The notes under the pieces were generated by a model. The model had not been told where the DNA came from. It searched no databases and was given only the letters and a program-made list of their open reading frames with translations. Both the position numbers and the translations under genes were made by a program. Shown here one piece after another: positions 36,801-49,150 of a stretch of 64,000 nucleotides of DNA. Source of the stretch: Parasponia andersonii (Eukaryota; Streptophyta; Magnoliopsida; Rosales; Cannabaceae); contig JXTB01000070.1 in NCBI GenBank assembly GCA_002914805.1, forward strand, positions 419,177 to 483,176, read 5' to 3'. Every line of letters begins with the position of its first letter. Within the stretch, counting starts at the first letter, position 1.

Positions 36801-39800
36801 AAAGAAAAAAAGAAATGCATCAGATTTTGTGAGCTTATTGACTTATAATGGTATTTTTGTGATTTTTCTCTTTCAGTTCCTGAGGGTTATCTTATTGACT
36901 CTTTTAAGATTTTGTATATATATATATATATAAATGGTGTTAACTTTTTAGATCAGCTCCTCCCGCATTTTAATGTTTATTATATATGTCCTTGTTTCAG
37001 AGTGAGTTTTGGAACCAACAACAAAATACAAAAATAAGAATTCATAATACAAATAAATTCCAAATAACCTATTTCAATCTCCCTGTCAAGTCTGCCAGGC
37101 CGTCTTAGTGCTGCCTCAATACTATCAGGCCTATTGGTAGCAGCAATTACAAGTATCCTCTCAGTTCTTCTAACCCCATCCATCAAATTCAACAACGTAG
37201 CAACCATTCTTTGAGATAGTTCTTCGCCCCCATCCTTTCTTGCAGGAGCTATGGCATCCAACTCATCGATGAATACCTGTAAACAAAACCAATACTAATG
37301 AGCAATTTATCGGACAGAGGAAAATCAAACACGAGAGAATAAACTGTTGAGCAACTTTACTAATATAAAATCATCTCCAAATGATACATTCCAAATGGTT
37401 TGAATATATTTGCAAGCACAATAATTTTGAGTCTAACAATAGATATCAACAGGAAAATAACAAATAAAATTAGGTACCAAAATAAATATCCAGACTTTAA
37501 ATTTAAGATGTATCCAGTTGAAGGTGCTTCTATGTACACAGGAAAATTTGGAATCTCATGAAATTCACCCAGACTTGGCTTGCGTTCATTAGTGCTCACA
37601 ATGATTCTGGAAATAGAAGGCAAGAAAAACAAAGCAGGAAGAAGTCTAACCACAGCTGGTGCTGCTTGGCAGGCTGTCTCAAATACTTCATGCAAAGCTC
37701 GCTCACTTTCTCCGTAGTATTGACCAACAATCTCAGGTCCATTTACAGAGAAAACACTGACACCAGCATCACGGGCACATAATAGAGCCAAAGAAGTCTT
37801 TCCAGTGCCTGGGGGACCATGAAGAAGCACTCCCTTTGTAGTTCGTAAACCAAGACTAAATAGTTACATCAATGATCAACACTTGATGTTAAATACAAAA
37901 ACTATCAAATACAAGAGGAAAACATATATACAAGGGAGGTGAAGAATGATAGTAAATCCATAACACATCGATATCTATATGCTTCCAACAATCAGGAGTT
38001 AGTCAATTTCTATATCTCAACAAAGAAAACAATTATATTTTCTTCATATAATTGCTTTTTAATTTCCTTACACACGAGTCAAAAAAAATCAGGAAAATAG
38101 TAGTAGTGAAAGAAAAATATGAACACAAAGATTTGGAACACATGATTTTACTGAACTCTTGACATTTTTCATGCTACTGCCTCTTTGATGATTGATGATT
38201 TTTGAGATTACATTTAACCAGTAAATCATCTTAACTTCAAGCATGTTTTTACTAGAACTGCCACATTGTTTTCACATTTAATTATATGTACAGTTTGACA
38301 GGATAGAATGGTTTAGAATATTAAATCTCTCAGGGCATGTCTACTAATCCATAATGGAGAGGAAAGAGAATGGAAAGGGCATGTTTACTAATCCGTAATG
38401 GAGAGGAAAGGGAATGGCATTCCCTTTCATGTGTAACTAATTGGTAAGTAAACACATAAAAAGGAATCATAACCCTCCCCACCCATTGTTTCTTATTCCC
38501 ATCCATTCTCTTTCCCTTCCATTCCTATTCCACTCATTCCCATTATTAATTAGTAAACATGGCTTTAATGTTTTAATCGTTTTGTAATCCTAGAGATTGA
38601 CAATGTTGCCCTTTATAGTGAACTTACAGCTGATATATTAGCTAAATAATATGCCAAGCGTTCAAATAAATGCTTATGTGACAGCATCTTATGTCATTAA
38701 ATCTTGTCTGAACATAAGTTAGTTTTGCATGAATTGAGAAAAGAAGATAAGGATGTTGGCATGCCAATAATATGTTATTTACCTACCCAGACAGAGTGTT
38801 TGTTGATGAGGAAACTATGATATCCTTAAGAATTGCATATTCTTTAGATAGACCACCCAATCTTGACTTAACATCTCCCACATCAGCTTTAATATCTGTA
38901 GATTCAAAGTCCACTGCAGACATACATTTGCCTGCAGGAGTTTTTCGCACCAGTTTTGATGGACATAAGCGTACTTTTGTCTCACGCTTCACAATAAAGG
39001 CATTATTTGAATATTCTAATGACTCAGAAGCTTCATGTGACAGGCCATTGCTACTTCCATTTGTGAAACCATAGTTAGCTTTATCTGCAAACAACTTTTT
39101 AGCACCAACCACTTGGAAGCTACAAAGCAGTGAAAGAATAGGTATGGTGACAAAATTTCCTCGAAGTAAACAACGGGAAGACAACCAAGTACTAGCACCT
39201 ACTTCGAGAACCCTTTTAACACTTTCATCCCCTAAGAACTCTGTAATGTCAAATGGATCAGTGGACGAACCATTTGAACTGCTCAAGTTTCCCATAGAAT
39301 CCTCACATATAGGCGAGGTTAAATGCTTAATATCCAAAGAGCTCACCTTTAACATTGGTGTTTTGGGAGATCCTAATCCTCCATTTCCAATATGATCATT
39401 AGGGGTTTCACTAGAAATCTTTGCAGAACTATTGTTTCTTGTTAATCTATTCTTAGAGTGCACCAGCTCTAGAAATAATTCATAGCAGTCATATACCAAG
39501 AGAGGATTAGCTGCGGTCCTATGTGTATTTTCACCTTTAGTTACAGGACCAGGTACTATCTCACTTTGTGCAGGATATATGAACACAACTCTGCCCAATG
39601 GAGGATTTCCCATTGTGTTTGAAAGGCTTGCAGACAGTTTCACTCCATTCTTTACAATCTGGAACAAAAAGAATTTTGAAATAAAAAACTAACAAAATAG
39701 TAACTATCTTAACTCAAGACTAGAAACATCATAAGAATAGAAATGTAAACCCCAATTATTTTGATCCAATGCCTTACGATATCTTCAAAATAGAAGAAGA

Positions 39801-41486
39801 TTTGTCCATTTATGTACAATCAATTTCAAATCTACCAATAATAGGAATATACAAGCTAATGACAAGAAGAATATGAAAATTGGGCAAACTAGTGATGACA
39901 GGAATATCACAGTCGGGAAATCTTTATGCACTTTCCCAATTTTATGAGACAACAAATCCTTCTATACTTAAAGCTCTTATATGTACCAGGAAACCTAAAT
40001 GATAGTAAAGGTCTAATATATTCCAACATGAATACTTACACCTTTTTCCTTTACAATCTGATGATCCCCAACACAATCAATTTTTTACAATTTAAGGACT
40101 CCCAGATTCATAACATTATTGAAAAAAAAAGGGGTCTCTATGGACATATATTACCAGTATTAACTACCTACTGTATTTTTATTATTTAGCCAAACATTAC
40201 AAGCTTTATTGCACAGAACTACTTTAGCATTAGATATAATTTCCGTAAGATACAGTTCTAAAAAAACAGAATTGGGCCGAGAAAAAGTAAAAAGAATTGT
40301 CACTCAAACCTTACTAGATGGAAGAATTGTTGCAAGAGTAAAATAGTTTCCTGCTTCATCAGTGAATCGATCAACCAAATCATTTCCATAATGACTACCA
40401 CATTCATTTGCTAATGAGCTGAGAGGAAAGCTACGTGAAAATTTATTATTCACCAAAGGGAATGACACCTGCAAGGAGGGATTAGTTTGTTAAGAATTAA
40501 AAACTGGATCCTTAACAGAAAAAGAAAAAAAAAAAGGAAAATAAGTTCTGCACAATATATACCGTGACTGGTTATGTTACATGAGTAAACATAAGAAAAA
40601 ACCAAATAACAGCTAACTTCAAAAATACAGAAAAAAAGTGCAGCAGATTAAGAAAACAGGAATAAAAGATAAAACTCCAAATGAAAAAAAAAAAAAAAAT
40701 GACATCAAGAATGAAAGAAAAATGCAACAGATATGGAGACTAGTTTCTGACTGCATCACGATAATAATGAATCAATTATATTAAATTACGCTAGTCCAAA
40801 GTAGAATAAGGCTTCACCCAGATTCGTTACATTTTTTTTTTTTTTTTGATACGATTGTTACAAGTTAGTGGGGTGGGGGGGAGAAGAGTGAGGATCGAAC
40901 CCCACTCCTCTTGCTTCTCATAAGAGAAGCCTGCCACACGAGCAGATTCCTGACATTAAATTTCTCTTTTTGGTCACATTATTATGCTCTTGTCTTAGTG
41001 GACACGTAACCTTCACAAATGCCATATAACTCTAATTAGCCTCAGCACTCCTAAATTTCTAGTTACAGAGTAGGATGCTTCATCAAATATTGTTCCTTTT
41101 AATGTAGAAACTAATTATTTATATATGACATTTTCAACAGAGAACTGCAAATCCAAAAGCAATAATAAGCCTTATATATTAAGCTGAAATGAGTAAATTA
41201 CCGATACGACAGATTCAGGGATGAACGAAGATGCAACCATGGATGACTCAGAGAGCCAAATTTTGCATCCTAAAGAATAATCTTGTTCAATATCTGTGAT
41301 CTGACCAATGAAAGCAGTCTTTCCAATCAGAGAAGGGTATTTCATGGAGGCTTCCTCCAGAGTGCTAATAAGGTCCTCATTACTTGTTTCAAAATCCAGA
41401 GTCGATGATGGTGTCCGAGGAGATGAATTCCAGTCAGTGTTTGACACCCTTGATGGTGTCTTAGATTGCTTCTTTTTTGAAGGCAT
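33852..41486 (-). CDS. CIP111: CDC48/AFG2-type double AAA ATPase, CIP111-like, ten exons
   Basis: Exons in transcript order: 41202-41486, 40310-40468, 38787-39658, 37651-37855, 37069-37276, 36052-36521, 34722-35148, 34484-34564, 34124-34314 and 33852-34043. They total 3090 nt, or 1029 residues, and every GT-AG junction keeps frame. The start [16 protein letters not shown] matches the N-terminus I remember for Arabidopsis CIP111 (At3g56690, about 1022 residues). An N-terminal substrate-type domain (1-420) precedes D1, with Walker A GPPGTGKT at 452-459 and Walker B VFIDEL from 508. D2 has Walker A GPPGCSKT at 785-792 and Walker B IIFFDE at 840-845, then [15 protein letters not shown] short C-terminal helix region ends SSWFPMW. 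CIP111 was found as a calmodulin-binding protein, and the family is related to yeast Afg2/Drg1 and animal SPATA5, which act in 60S ribosome maturation. The function in this plant is inferred. Confidence 0.94.
38333..38563. mobile_element. Tourist-like MITE in intron 3 of the CIP111-type gene
   Basis: The left end GGGCATGTTTACTAAT (38377 on) is mirrored by ATTAGTAAACATGGC at the right end (about 38549-38563). The interior is also partly palindromic, with GGAAAGGGAATGG against CCATTCTCTTTCCCTTCC. The left 44 bp is tandemly duplicated (38333-38376 and 38377-38420, a few mismatches). A GGGCATGTTT start is typical of PIF/Harbinger (Tourist) MITEs, but I could not score a clear 3-bp target duplication. 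No coding capacity. Confidence 0.6.
40833..40942 (-). mobile_element. tRNA-derived SINE in intron 1 of the CIP111-type gene
   Basis: Read on the - strand, it starts in tRNA-like text (GCTCGTGTGGCAGGCTTCTC, then AGAAGCAAGAGGAG), has a B-box-like GGGTTCGATCC, a C-rich run, and ends GTAACAATCGTATC followed by about 18 A. That 3' end is the usual form of plant SINEs. It is flanked by an imperfect direct duplication: CAGATTCGTTACAT at 40819-40832 and CAGATTCCTGACAT at 40943-40956 (12 of 14 match). It lies antisense-neutral in the intron, in the same orientation as the host gene. Confidence 0.8.
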
Positions 41487-41606
41487 CTCTGGATTCTATG
41501 AAGACATAATAAAGCACTAGCAATAAGCCACTGAACAATATTTAATGATGAATACACGTCAGCCACAATCTTTTCTTCCACTCTCCTTAATCTCCTAAAT
41601 TGTCCG

Positions 41607-42170
41607 TCAAAGAAAACTAGTATTAGCTTCCATCATTTCAAACCTTGCATTCAAGAAAAACAAACATAAAATAAATAACACACAAAGTATTATCATACTA
41701 TTGGCAGCATTCAAGAAACATATTAGCAAACTTGTAAACAAGCCATTTTCATCCCGAATATCTTTACCCCCTTCCTGCTTCATAGAAACAAACTCAGCCT
41801 TTAATGCAGCTACTTCATTCTCCGAAACTAGTCTAGCAGCACCACTCTTTCTCCAAATCCCTTCTAGCCCGCTCTTTCTCACACACTGCAAATATCCCAA
41901 AAAAAGGACATATCAAAAATTAAAAATTAAAAAATATATATATATTAAAACTTTTTAAGTTTCATCATCCATCACTAACCATTTTCCCACCACGTTTAAC
42001 ACCAAAAGCCCTAGTTTTGACAGAAACGAAATCGAAACCGAACCGAATTCTAAACATTCCAAACAACCAACAGATTATTGATTACCTTTGTTACTCTCCG
42101 CTTGAATCTTATCAATCTGCTGTTCAGGGAGCTTCACAGCTTAAAGCATACCACAATAGCTTTGCTATTG
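41607..42170 (-). pseudogene. Coding-like block of unknown family upstream of the CIP111-type gene
   Basis: On the - strand there are two or three open segments with plausible splice sites. One runs to GGTGGGAAAATG/GTTAGT near 41980 and is preceded in frame by FDFVSVKTRAFGVKRGGKM. After a TTTGCAG acceptor near 41888, an open stretch reads CVRKSGLEGIWRKSGAAR, then VSENEVAALKAEFVSMKQEG and GKDIRDENGLF. A separate stretch near 42075-42130 reads AVKLPEQQIDKIQAESNK before a GTAATC donor. The residue composition looks like real protein, but I do not recognise the family, I find no start codon, and the reading frame is not joined. It may be a gene remnant, part of the CIP111 5' region, or the 3' end of an unannotated gene. 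Confidence 0.35.
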
Positions 42171-42643
42171 CGGCTTTCAAGTGTCCCCATGAATTGCACT
42201 ATTGCACGGGCCTGGCACATCCCCAACAAAGCAGTCTAACGTAGTCCATACCAAAGTTGGGCCCATCACTAACTAAGTCATCAAAGCTAGTCTCAGTAAG
42301 CCAAAATCAAAGCTGGGCACAACCCATCAAATATCTAAGTACGCCCATATCAAAGTTGGGCACATCCCATCATCAAAGAAGTGAGCTCATACATGGCTAG
42401 GACTGACTTGGGCCAAAATAAGCCAGAGGCTGGAAAGGGACACGGATAGGGTAACTTGGGCTAAAATAATTTTTGCGGTTTTTTTTTTCAGAAAATTACA
42501 TTTTTAGGAGTGTCAAAAATATTTTGACAATTGACAACAGGTTAAAACTCAAAAAATAATTTGATAGTTTTAAAAATGTCATTTAAAAAATATATATATA
42601 TAAAAAATTAATTCGGCCCAAATTAGTCCTACCGTGCCCTTTT

Positions 42644-43055
42644 GGGGAAATTTGATTTTTTATGGTATTTTTTCAGAAAAATTGAAAAATCCCGGAATTT
42701 GGAATTGTTCTGAAAAATCCCGGATTTAATTATAAACATACCACTTTTAAAAGTATTTAAAAAAAATACCACTTTTTATTGATTCATGAGATACTTAAGG
42801 TAACTAGTCGAGTTACCTGAGGTAACTTGAACAGTTACTTCAAATAACTGGATTGGTTACTCTAAATAACCTACCTAGTTATCTCGAGTACCATTGAAAA
42901 ATGCCAAATTTAAAGAAAAATTGTATTTTTCTAAATATTTTTTAAAAGTGTTATTTCTTTAATAATACTTTTAAAAAGTAAATCAATCCGGGATTTTGTC
43001 CATCCGGGATTTTTCAATTTTTGGTATCTTGGGCCCGGAATTTGGTAAATAGCCC
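42644..43055 (+). mobile_element. Mutator-like MITE, copy 2
   Basis: A 412-bp element beginning GGGGAAATTTGATTTTTTAT and ending GGTAAATAGCCC. It is flanked by GTGCCCTTTT (42634-42643) and GTGCCTTTT (43056-43064), a 9-bp duplication with one inserted base. It is the reverse-complement counterpart of 31049-31430. Its long imperfect TIRs share AAAATTGAAAAATCCCGG. It fits a non-autonomous Mutator-like family and encodes nothing. Confidence 0.85.
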
Positions 43056-43064
43056 GTGCCTTTT

Positions 43065-44406
43065 CTCTAGTCTACATAACTTATCTCACTGCATGAGCCT
43101 TCGCACCCTACCAGAGCTAGTCCAACTTAGCCCATTGTGAGTGGTTCTAAGCTAGCCAGTGTAGTCTACATAACTCATTAGACAACTCATGCTAATGAGA
43201 GGGTTAAAGCATTTTTAGCATTGTTTAAAAAATATCTCTAATTNTATATGTTGGGTTAAATATAACAAAACAATTTGCATATGCTAAACTTTAGCATGTC
43301 TATAAATTTACAACATTGCCATTATTGCATGTGTCTAAATATATGATGTTGTCATTATGGTATGTTTGAATTTACAATACCGTATGTTTAAATATTTTTA
43401 ATTCTAAAATATGTATATATTTTATACTGTGGCCAAAGTTGAGACATTTATACGTTTTTTCCTGTAAATTTTTTCTACAGCTTTATCCTTACAAAATTTA
43501 TTAAATTAGATCTCACATTCACTATTTTGCTATTCACTTTCATAAAATAATAAGCTTTTATAGTAGAAAAAATGTATTTTATGAATAAAACTAGATTTTA
43601 AATATAAACTAATATTGTTTCTAGCATGCATGTATTAGAGTAAAACCTAAAAATTAAGTGATAAATTTAATATATCATGCAAAATTTAATAATATTATAT
43701 CATTTTTAGCATAAATGTATTATAGATGATCTGATTTGGATAAAAGACATGGGTAGACTAACTTGGGCCAAAGTAACTTTTTTGTAAACTTTTTTAAGTC
43801 ACTTTTAGGAGTGTCAGTTAAGAGTTTCTTAATTATTAAAAAAAAAAAACCATTATTTATCCATTAGTTATGACCTTTTTAGGCGTTTTTCATGGTTAAA
43901 GAGGCTCTTAACTATAGGTCAAAACATTTTTAACACTCAATGTCATTTCTTTAAAAAATTCAAAAAATATCATTTTGGCCCAATGGTCATGCCCATATCC
44001 TTTTCTCATATATATATGTTCTCTATAACTTATCCCATGGTGAATGATTCTAAAGAGGTAAATAGGCTGAATGGCAGTTTTGGGAAATAATTTTGGAAAA
44101 GCCCTTTTCTAAACCTAATTACCTTTGTAAAAATTCAATTTATTTAGAAAAAGAACACTTCTTGCATTGGATTTAGAAAAGTACCACATTTTTCTAGTTG
44201 AATAGATAAGGTAACAAGTTAGATTATCCTTTCAAAATCCGAATTTGTCTTTTCACTTAAGCTAACTAGTCCGAGATTTTCTAATAGAGTGACTATATTC
44301 GCACCCCCAATTAGAGTAAAGGCACCCCTTAATTATTTTTTTTGAAATTATTAGTTACTAATTAATCTAAAAAGACTATATTGGATAAATTTTAAATAGT
44401 ACAACA
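43065..44406. other. Intergenic, no gene seen; one undetermined base
   Basis: AT-rich sequence with an N at 43244. Text near 43755-43815 (ACTTGGGCCAAAGTAAC, then CACTTTTAGGAGTGTCA) resembles 42450-42515, so these two stretches are probably copies of another short repeat. No ORF of note. Confidence 0.4.
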
Positions 44407-44477
44407 TGTAAAAACCCAGTTTTTTTAGGGGCATAATGGTCTTTTGACCAGATTAAAAAACAAAAAATTAGATTATA

Positions 44478-44520
<43 letters not shown>

Positions 44521-46475
44521 CCCCCCTCTTAGAATCTCTCTCGCTCTCCATGTTCTCTCTTTCGGCCGAAGATCATAACCACTGCAAGTCGCCGCCCAAG
44601 CTCCATCTGGCCGAGCAGATCACCGGTGAGCCTCTCCCGCGCCACCATGAGCCGGTCGCCAGCAACTAGAGGCCGCTGGAGCAGCCGCCGTCGCCGAATA
44701 AGACAAAATGGCTGTTTGAAGCTTTTCGTCACCGGCGAAGATTCCGTCCACCATTCGACCCCCAACTGGTCCCGTTGGATTCCTCTCGTCGCAAGGATCA
44801 TCAAGGTATATATATCTCAACCCCATTTTATTCGGATTGAAAGATGACATTTTTGGGCATTTCGAGTTTATGGTTGTTGTTTTTTATCCGGCTGTTGGAT
44901 TGTGTTTTTGAGTTCATTTTTGGAACGTACTCGAAAAATGGAGAAGTTTGATATATATATATGTGTTGTTTAGTGACCAGCACAAAAATCAAGATCGGAC
45001 GGTCGAGATTTTATCTTATTTTGCATGCCACTGGTCCAGTGTGAGCCCGGACCAGAATTGGATAAATTATATGTCTAACCTAGCTATTTTGAGTGCTAAG
45101 AATTCAGTGAAGAGATCCGTTTGTGAAATTGAAGCTCCGATGAGAAGTTGACTTCTCACAAGAGGACGATCGAGGGCTTGGAATTGGTTCCTGACCCTCC
45201 AAGCGATCGTCAACGACACCTTGAGGACTCAATAGCATGGTATCGCTATTCCGATGAGGTAAGGGTTTAGTTACCTTCATTTTATACCGTTTTTGAGTTA
45301 AAACTTATCTTCTGCAGCATATAAGAACAAGTATATTTTTGATGATTTGAATTATATGTGATGGAATTTGGTTGTACGATATATACTGTACTGCTCTAGG
45401 AATTTACTGTGTGCAGGTTATTTTGGGTATATCAAAAAATAGGGCTGTTACACTGCTCGTTTTTCTATAAAACCCTATTATGCATATTTTATTGAAAAAC
45501 CAGAGTACAGTAGTTTTTTCACTTCAATTCTGGATTGCACATGTCATAGGATCATAAATGAGCATCGTGTTAGCATCGTGGGTTTTATAGTATGGCGCTG
45601 CGTGCTCTACTGTCAGTGAAAGTCCGTAAACTCACGCGTGGTTTGTTCTTCTGATTACCTCCCAATTTGGTAGGCGTAGACAATTTGGTTGCCCCCCAGG
45701 TTTGGTAGACGACACACGGATGTCCTCTCTGGGTATGAGTTTAGGTGTCAGGCAGGCTGTTAGGCATACTTAGTGCCATCATCCTGGGTTTCCACAGATA
45801 AGAGAATGAGAGCTCATGGGTATAGGTTGATTTGTGTCATGTGCATATGGATTGATGGTTTTGATTACACTGTTTTATATATATGGGCTCCCGGTTTGGA
45901 TTATATATATATATGTGTGTGTATGTTTTGGATTTGAACTAACCATGCAGGAGTTTTCCATCACTGAACTGTTTTTCTTTGAGGTAACTATTTTCCTACT
46001 GGGCATTGTATGCTCACCCCTTTTCTTCCCTTCCTCAGGTGGTGTTTAGTGCGATCTTAGAAATCATGAGGAGTAAGAGGTCATCTTGACTGTAGTTCAT
46101 TTCTTGGTAATGCTAGAAGTCTACTGTTGTAGTCTTTGGACTATTTGGGGTTTTGTATTAGTATTAAACCAAGACTACTACTTTCTATTTTGTCTGTAAA
46201 CTTATGTATGCCATTTTGGGATTTAACTTGCTGTTGTAGATAATGATGATGCTTGGACTCATATTTGATTTTCCCATTTTTCAATTATTATTCAGTCTAT
46301 TTTAATAGTGTATTCGAACTATGGGAGAGGTTCACGGGATGAAATTCCAAATACTTTTTCAAAATGGATTGTTTACAAAACTAAAACTTTTTAGACACTT
46401 TTCAAATAAATCAAGGAATTTCTCATCTTTGTGAAATTCCCCTTCTGCCACTGGCCCGGGTTTTGGGTCATGACA
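44407..46475 (+). repeat. 5' LTR of a Tekay/Del-type chromovirus
   Basis: It starts TGTAAAAACCCAG at 44407 and ends TCATGACA at 46475. A primer binding site TGGTATCAGAGC (initiator Met tRNA) follows at 46483-46494. It holds a (CT)n run at about 44482-44517. Near its 3' end is CCTACTGGGCATTGTATGCTCACCCC with the CAGGTGGTG block, a phrase common in Tekay/Del LTRs. The length, about 2.07 kb, fits that lineage. No matching 3' LTR is in the window. The ORFs within it at 44529-44850 have no domain. Confidence 0.75.
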
Positions 46476-48330
46476 GAAATTATGGTATCAGAGCTTTGAG
46501 TTTAACAGCTCAGATGTATCGCCATTACACTAGACTGAAGTTATTTTATAACAAGCATGCATCATTATCTCACTAACAGCTTGGCATATTGTTTCAAACA
46601 AGTAAGGATGCCTCCTAGAAGAGTTCTAAGGCACCAGCCAGGTGCCGAACCTCCTCAACGTCCAGATTTCTCTCATCTGATCGAGGCAATGCAGCAGGCA
46701 TTTGCCAAGATGAGCAACCCAGACTATCAGCCTCTAGCTTCGAGGGCATGTCAGCTGGATCAGTCAGATTACCTCCAGTGATTCATGCGCCTCTAGCCAG
46801 GGCAGTTTGATGGAAGACCAGATCCTCTCGCGGCAATTGCTTGGTTGCGTGAGATGGAAAGGTATTTTCGGTCCCTTGGTGCTCTGGTAGAGTTTTGGGA
46901 TGTCTTTGTCATTTCCCGTCTATCCGGGAATGCCATTCGTTGGTAAGAGACTGTGGAGTAGATGCAGGATATTGTGGGTCTTACTTGGGAAGGCTTTGAG
47001 CAAATTTTCAAGGCTCAGTATGCCAATGAGGATCAACAGGAAGAGATTATGAATCGGTTTGAGACTTTGGTCCAAGGTAACAAAACAGTGAATGAGTACC
47101 TGATTGAGTTCACTGAGTTGGCAAGTGTTGCCCTTGACCCAGGTACGAGTGAGAAGTCCCGAGTTGCAAAGTTCAAGAGTCGTCTGAATTGGAACATTTT
47201 TAATAGGATTGGTACCCAGACTTTCCATACTCTTCCTGAGATTGCAGTGGCTACCCAGCGAGCAGAGGCCATCAAAGAAAGTTTGGATTCCAGGAGGAAC
47301 CAGCGAAGAGGAAATAACAGGAAAGCCACCAGAAGGAACCAGGGGCAATGGTCAGCCCAGGGTACTCCGAGCAGTGGGAGCTCGAACAACAATGGTTCTT
47401 TTGGGGGTGGCAGAGGTAGTCCTTATGGAGGATGTTTTGTTTATGGCCAGCCAGGTCACCGGAAGAAAGAGTGTCATACTCGCCTGTAGAAATCTCCTCT
47501 TTCTCAATCGTAGGGGAGCCAGTCAGGTTCTGTTCCTTATCAGAACACTCAGACAAGGCCGCAATAGTCATAGGGTGCTTCGCAGACTTTTATTTCCCCT
47601 CAGGGTTACACTCAAAACTTTCAGACTCCTCAGGCCTCAGGGAGTCAGGGTGGGCGTGGATATGGCAGTAGTGGTCCAGGATCCAGTAGCAGCCGACCTG
47701 GTCAGGGGAGAGGTAATAAAGGGAAAGGAAAGGTGACTGGCCAAGTCTATGCTTTTACTAGAGCCGATGACACTCAGAATCGCACCGGTCGAGGTATTGT
47801 TAACAGTATGATCCTTATTTCACACGCTTGGGAACATGTTTTGTTTGATACTAGTACATCTCATTCATTTATATCCTTATTGTTTGCTCAACTGTTGGGG
47901 TTTGAATTTTCTGATTTGGATTATGTATTGACATTGGGTATACCTTTGGGAGGAATGGCTGATGTGTCTTGTGTGTGTAAGCCTTGTCAGGTTGTGATTG
48001 GGGATAGGAACCTTCTGGCTAATTTGATTGTGTTGCCGATGGGATAGTATGACGTAATACTCGGTATAGATTGGTTGTCGAAATATCGAGCGATTGTGGA
48101 CTGTCATACGAAGCAGGTGACTCTTTTTCCTAGTGATGGATATCCTATTGTCTATCAGGTTGGGATGAGTCCATTGAAGCCTAGTCTTGTTCTAAAAGCG
48201 TGCATGGTGGAAGAAAGAAACTTGAGTGTTATGGGAACTTGTTTTCCATGGATGGCAAGGTGGGGACAGATGATCAAGACCCATGGATTCCGATGGTGTG
48301 TGAGTATTCGGAGGTATTTCCTAAAGACTT

Positions 48331-48386
48331 ACTAGGGTTACCACTTGATAAGGAGATATACTAGGGTTACCACTTGATAAGGAGAT
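48331..48386 (+). repeat. 29-bp tandem duplication breaking the protease-RT frame
   Basis: ACTAGGGTTACCACTTGATA and its following nine bases occupy 48331-48359, and the unit starts again at 48360. Since 29 is not a multiple of three, the duplication shifts frame just before the reverse transcriptase. Confidence 0.85.
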
Positions 48387-49116
48387 TGAGTTCTGTATTG
48401 AGTTAGTTCCTGGAGCTCAGCCAGTTTCTATTCCAGCCTATCGCATGGCACCTACTGAGATGGAAGAATTAAGAGAACAGTTGGACGATTTGTTTTCCAA
48501 AGGCTTTATTCGCAGTAGCACTTCCCCTTGGGGTGCTCCTGTTTTGTTTGCGAAGAAAGCTGATGGTTCGTTGAGACTTTGTGTGGACTACAAGAAGTTG
48601 AATCAATTGACGATGAAGAACAAGTATCCTTTGCCAAGGATAGATGAGTTGTTTGATCAACTCGGTGGTTCAAGATTCTTCTCTAAGATTGATTTGAAAT
48701 CCGGTTATCATCAGTTGAAGATAAGGGAGGATGATATACCTAAGACAATATTCAAAACTCAATATGGTCATTTTGAGTCTATGGTAATGCCATTTGGATT
48801 GACGAATGCTCCCACAGCTTTTATGGATCTCATAAATCGGATCTTCAGGCTATTTTTGGATCGTTTTGTGGTTGTGTTCATCGATGACATCTTGGTGTAT
48901 TCCAAGACTCGAGAAGAGCATGCCGAACATCTGGGGATAGTACTTAAGACCCTGAGAGATCATCAGTTATATGTCAAGAAATCGAAGTGTGACTTTTGGA
49001 TGTCAGAAGTGAAGTTCTTGGATCATGTGATCTCTCACAGGAGTATTTCAGTCGATCCCGCTAAGATCGAAGCTATTCTAGAATGGAAAAGACCGAGAAA
49101 TGTGACGGAGGTACAT

Positions 49117-49150
49117 AGTTTCCTTGGATTGGTAGTTTCCTTGGATTGGT
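49117..49150 (+). repeat. 17-bp tandem duplication breaking the RT-RNase H frame
   Basis: AGTTTCCTTGGATTGGT is present twice in succession (49117-49133 and 49134-49150). It ends the upstream reverse transcriptase frame and puts the following YYRRFM segment into another frame. The single-copy form would read through from FLGLV into GYYRRF. Confidence 0.9.

Noticed and set aside
44529..44850. ORFs in both strands near the (CT)n tract
   Set aside because: They lie inside the Tekay-type 5' LTR and have no domain.
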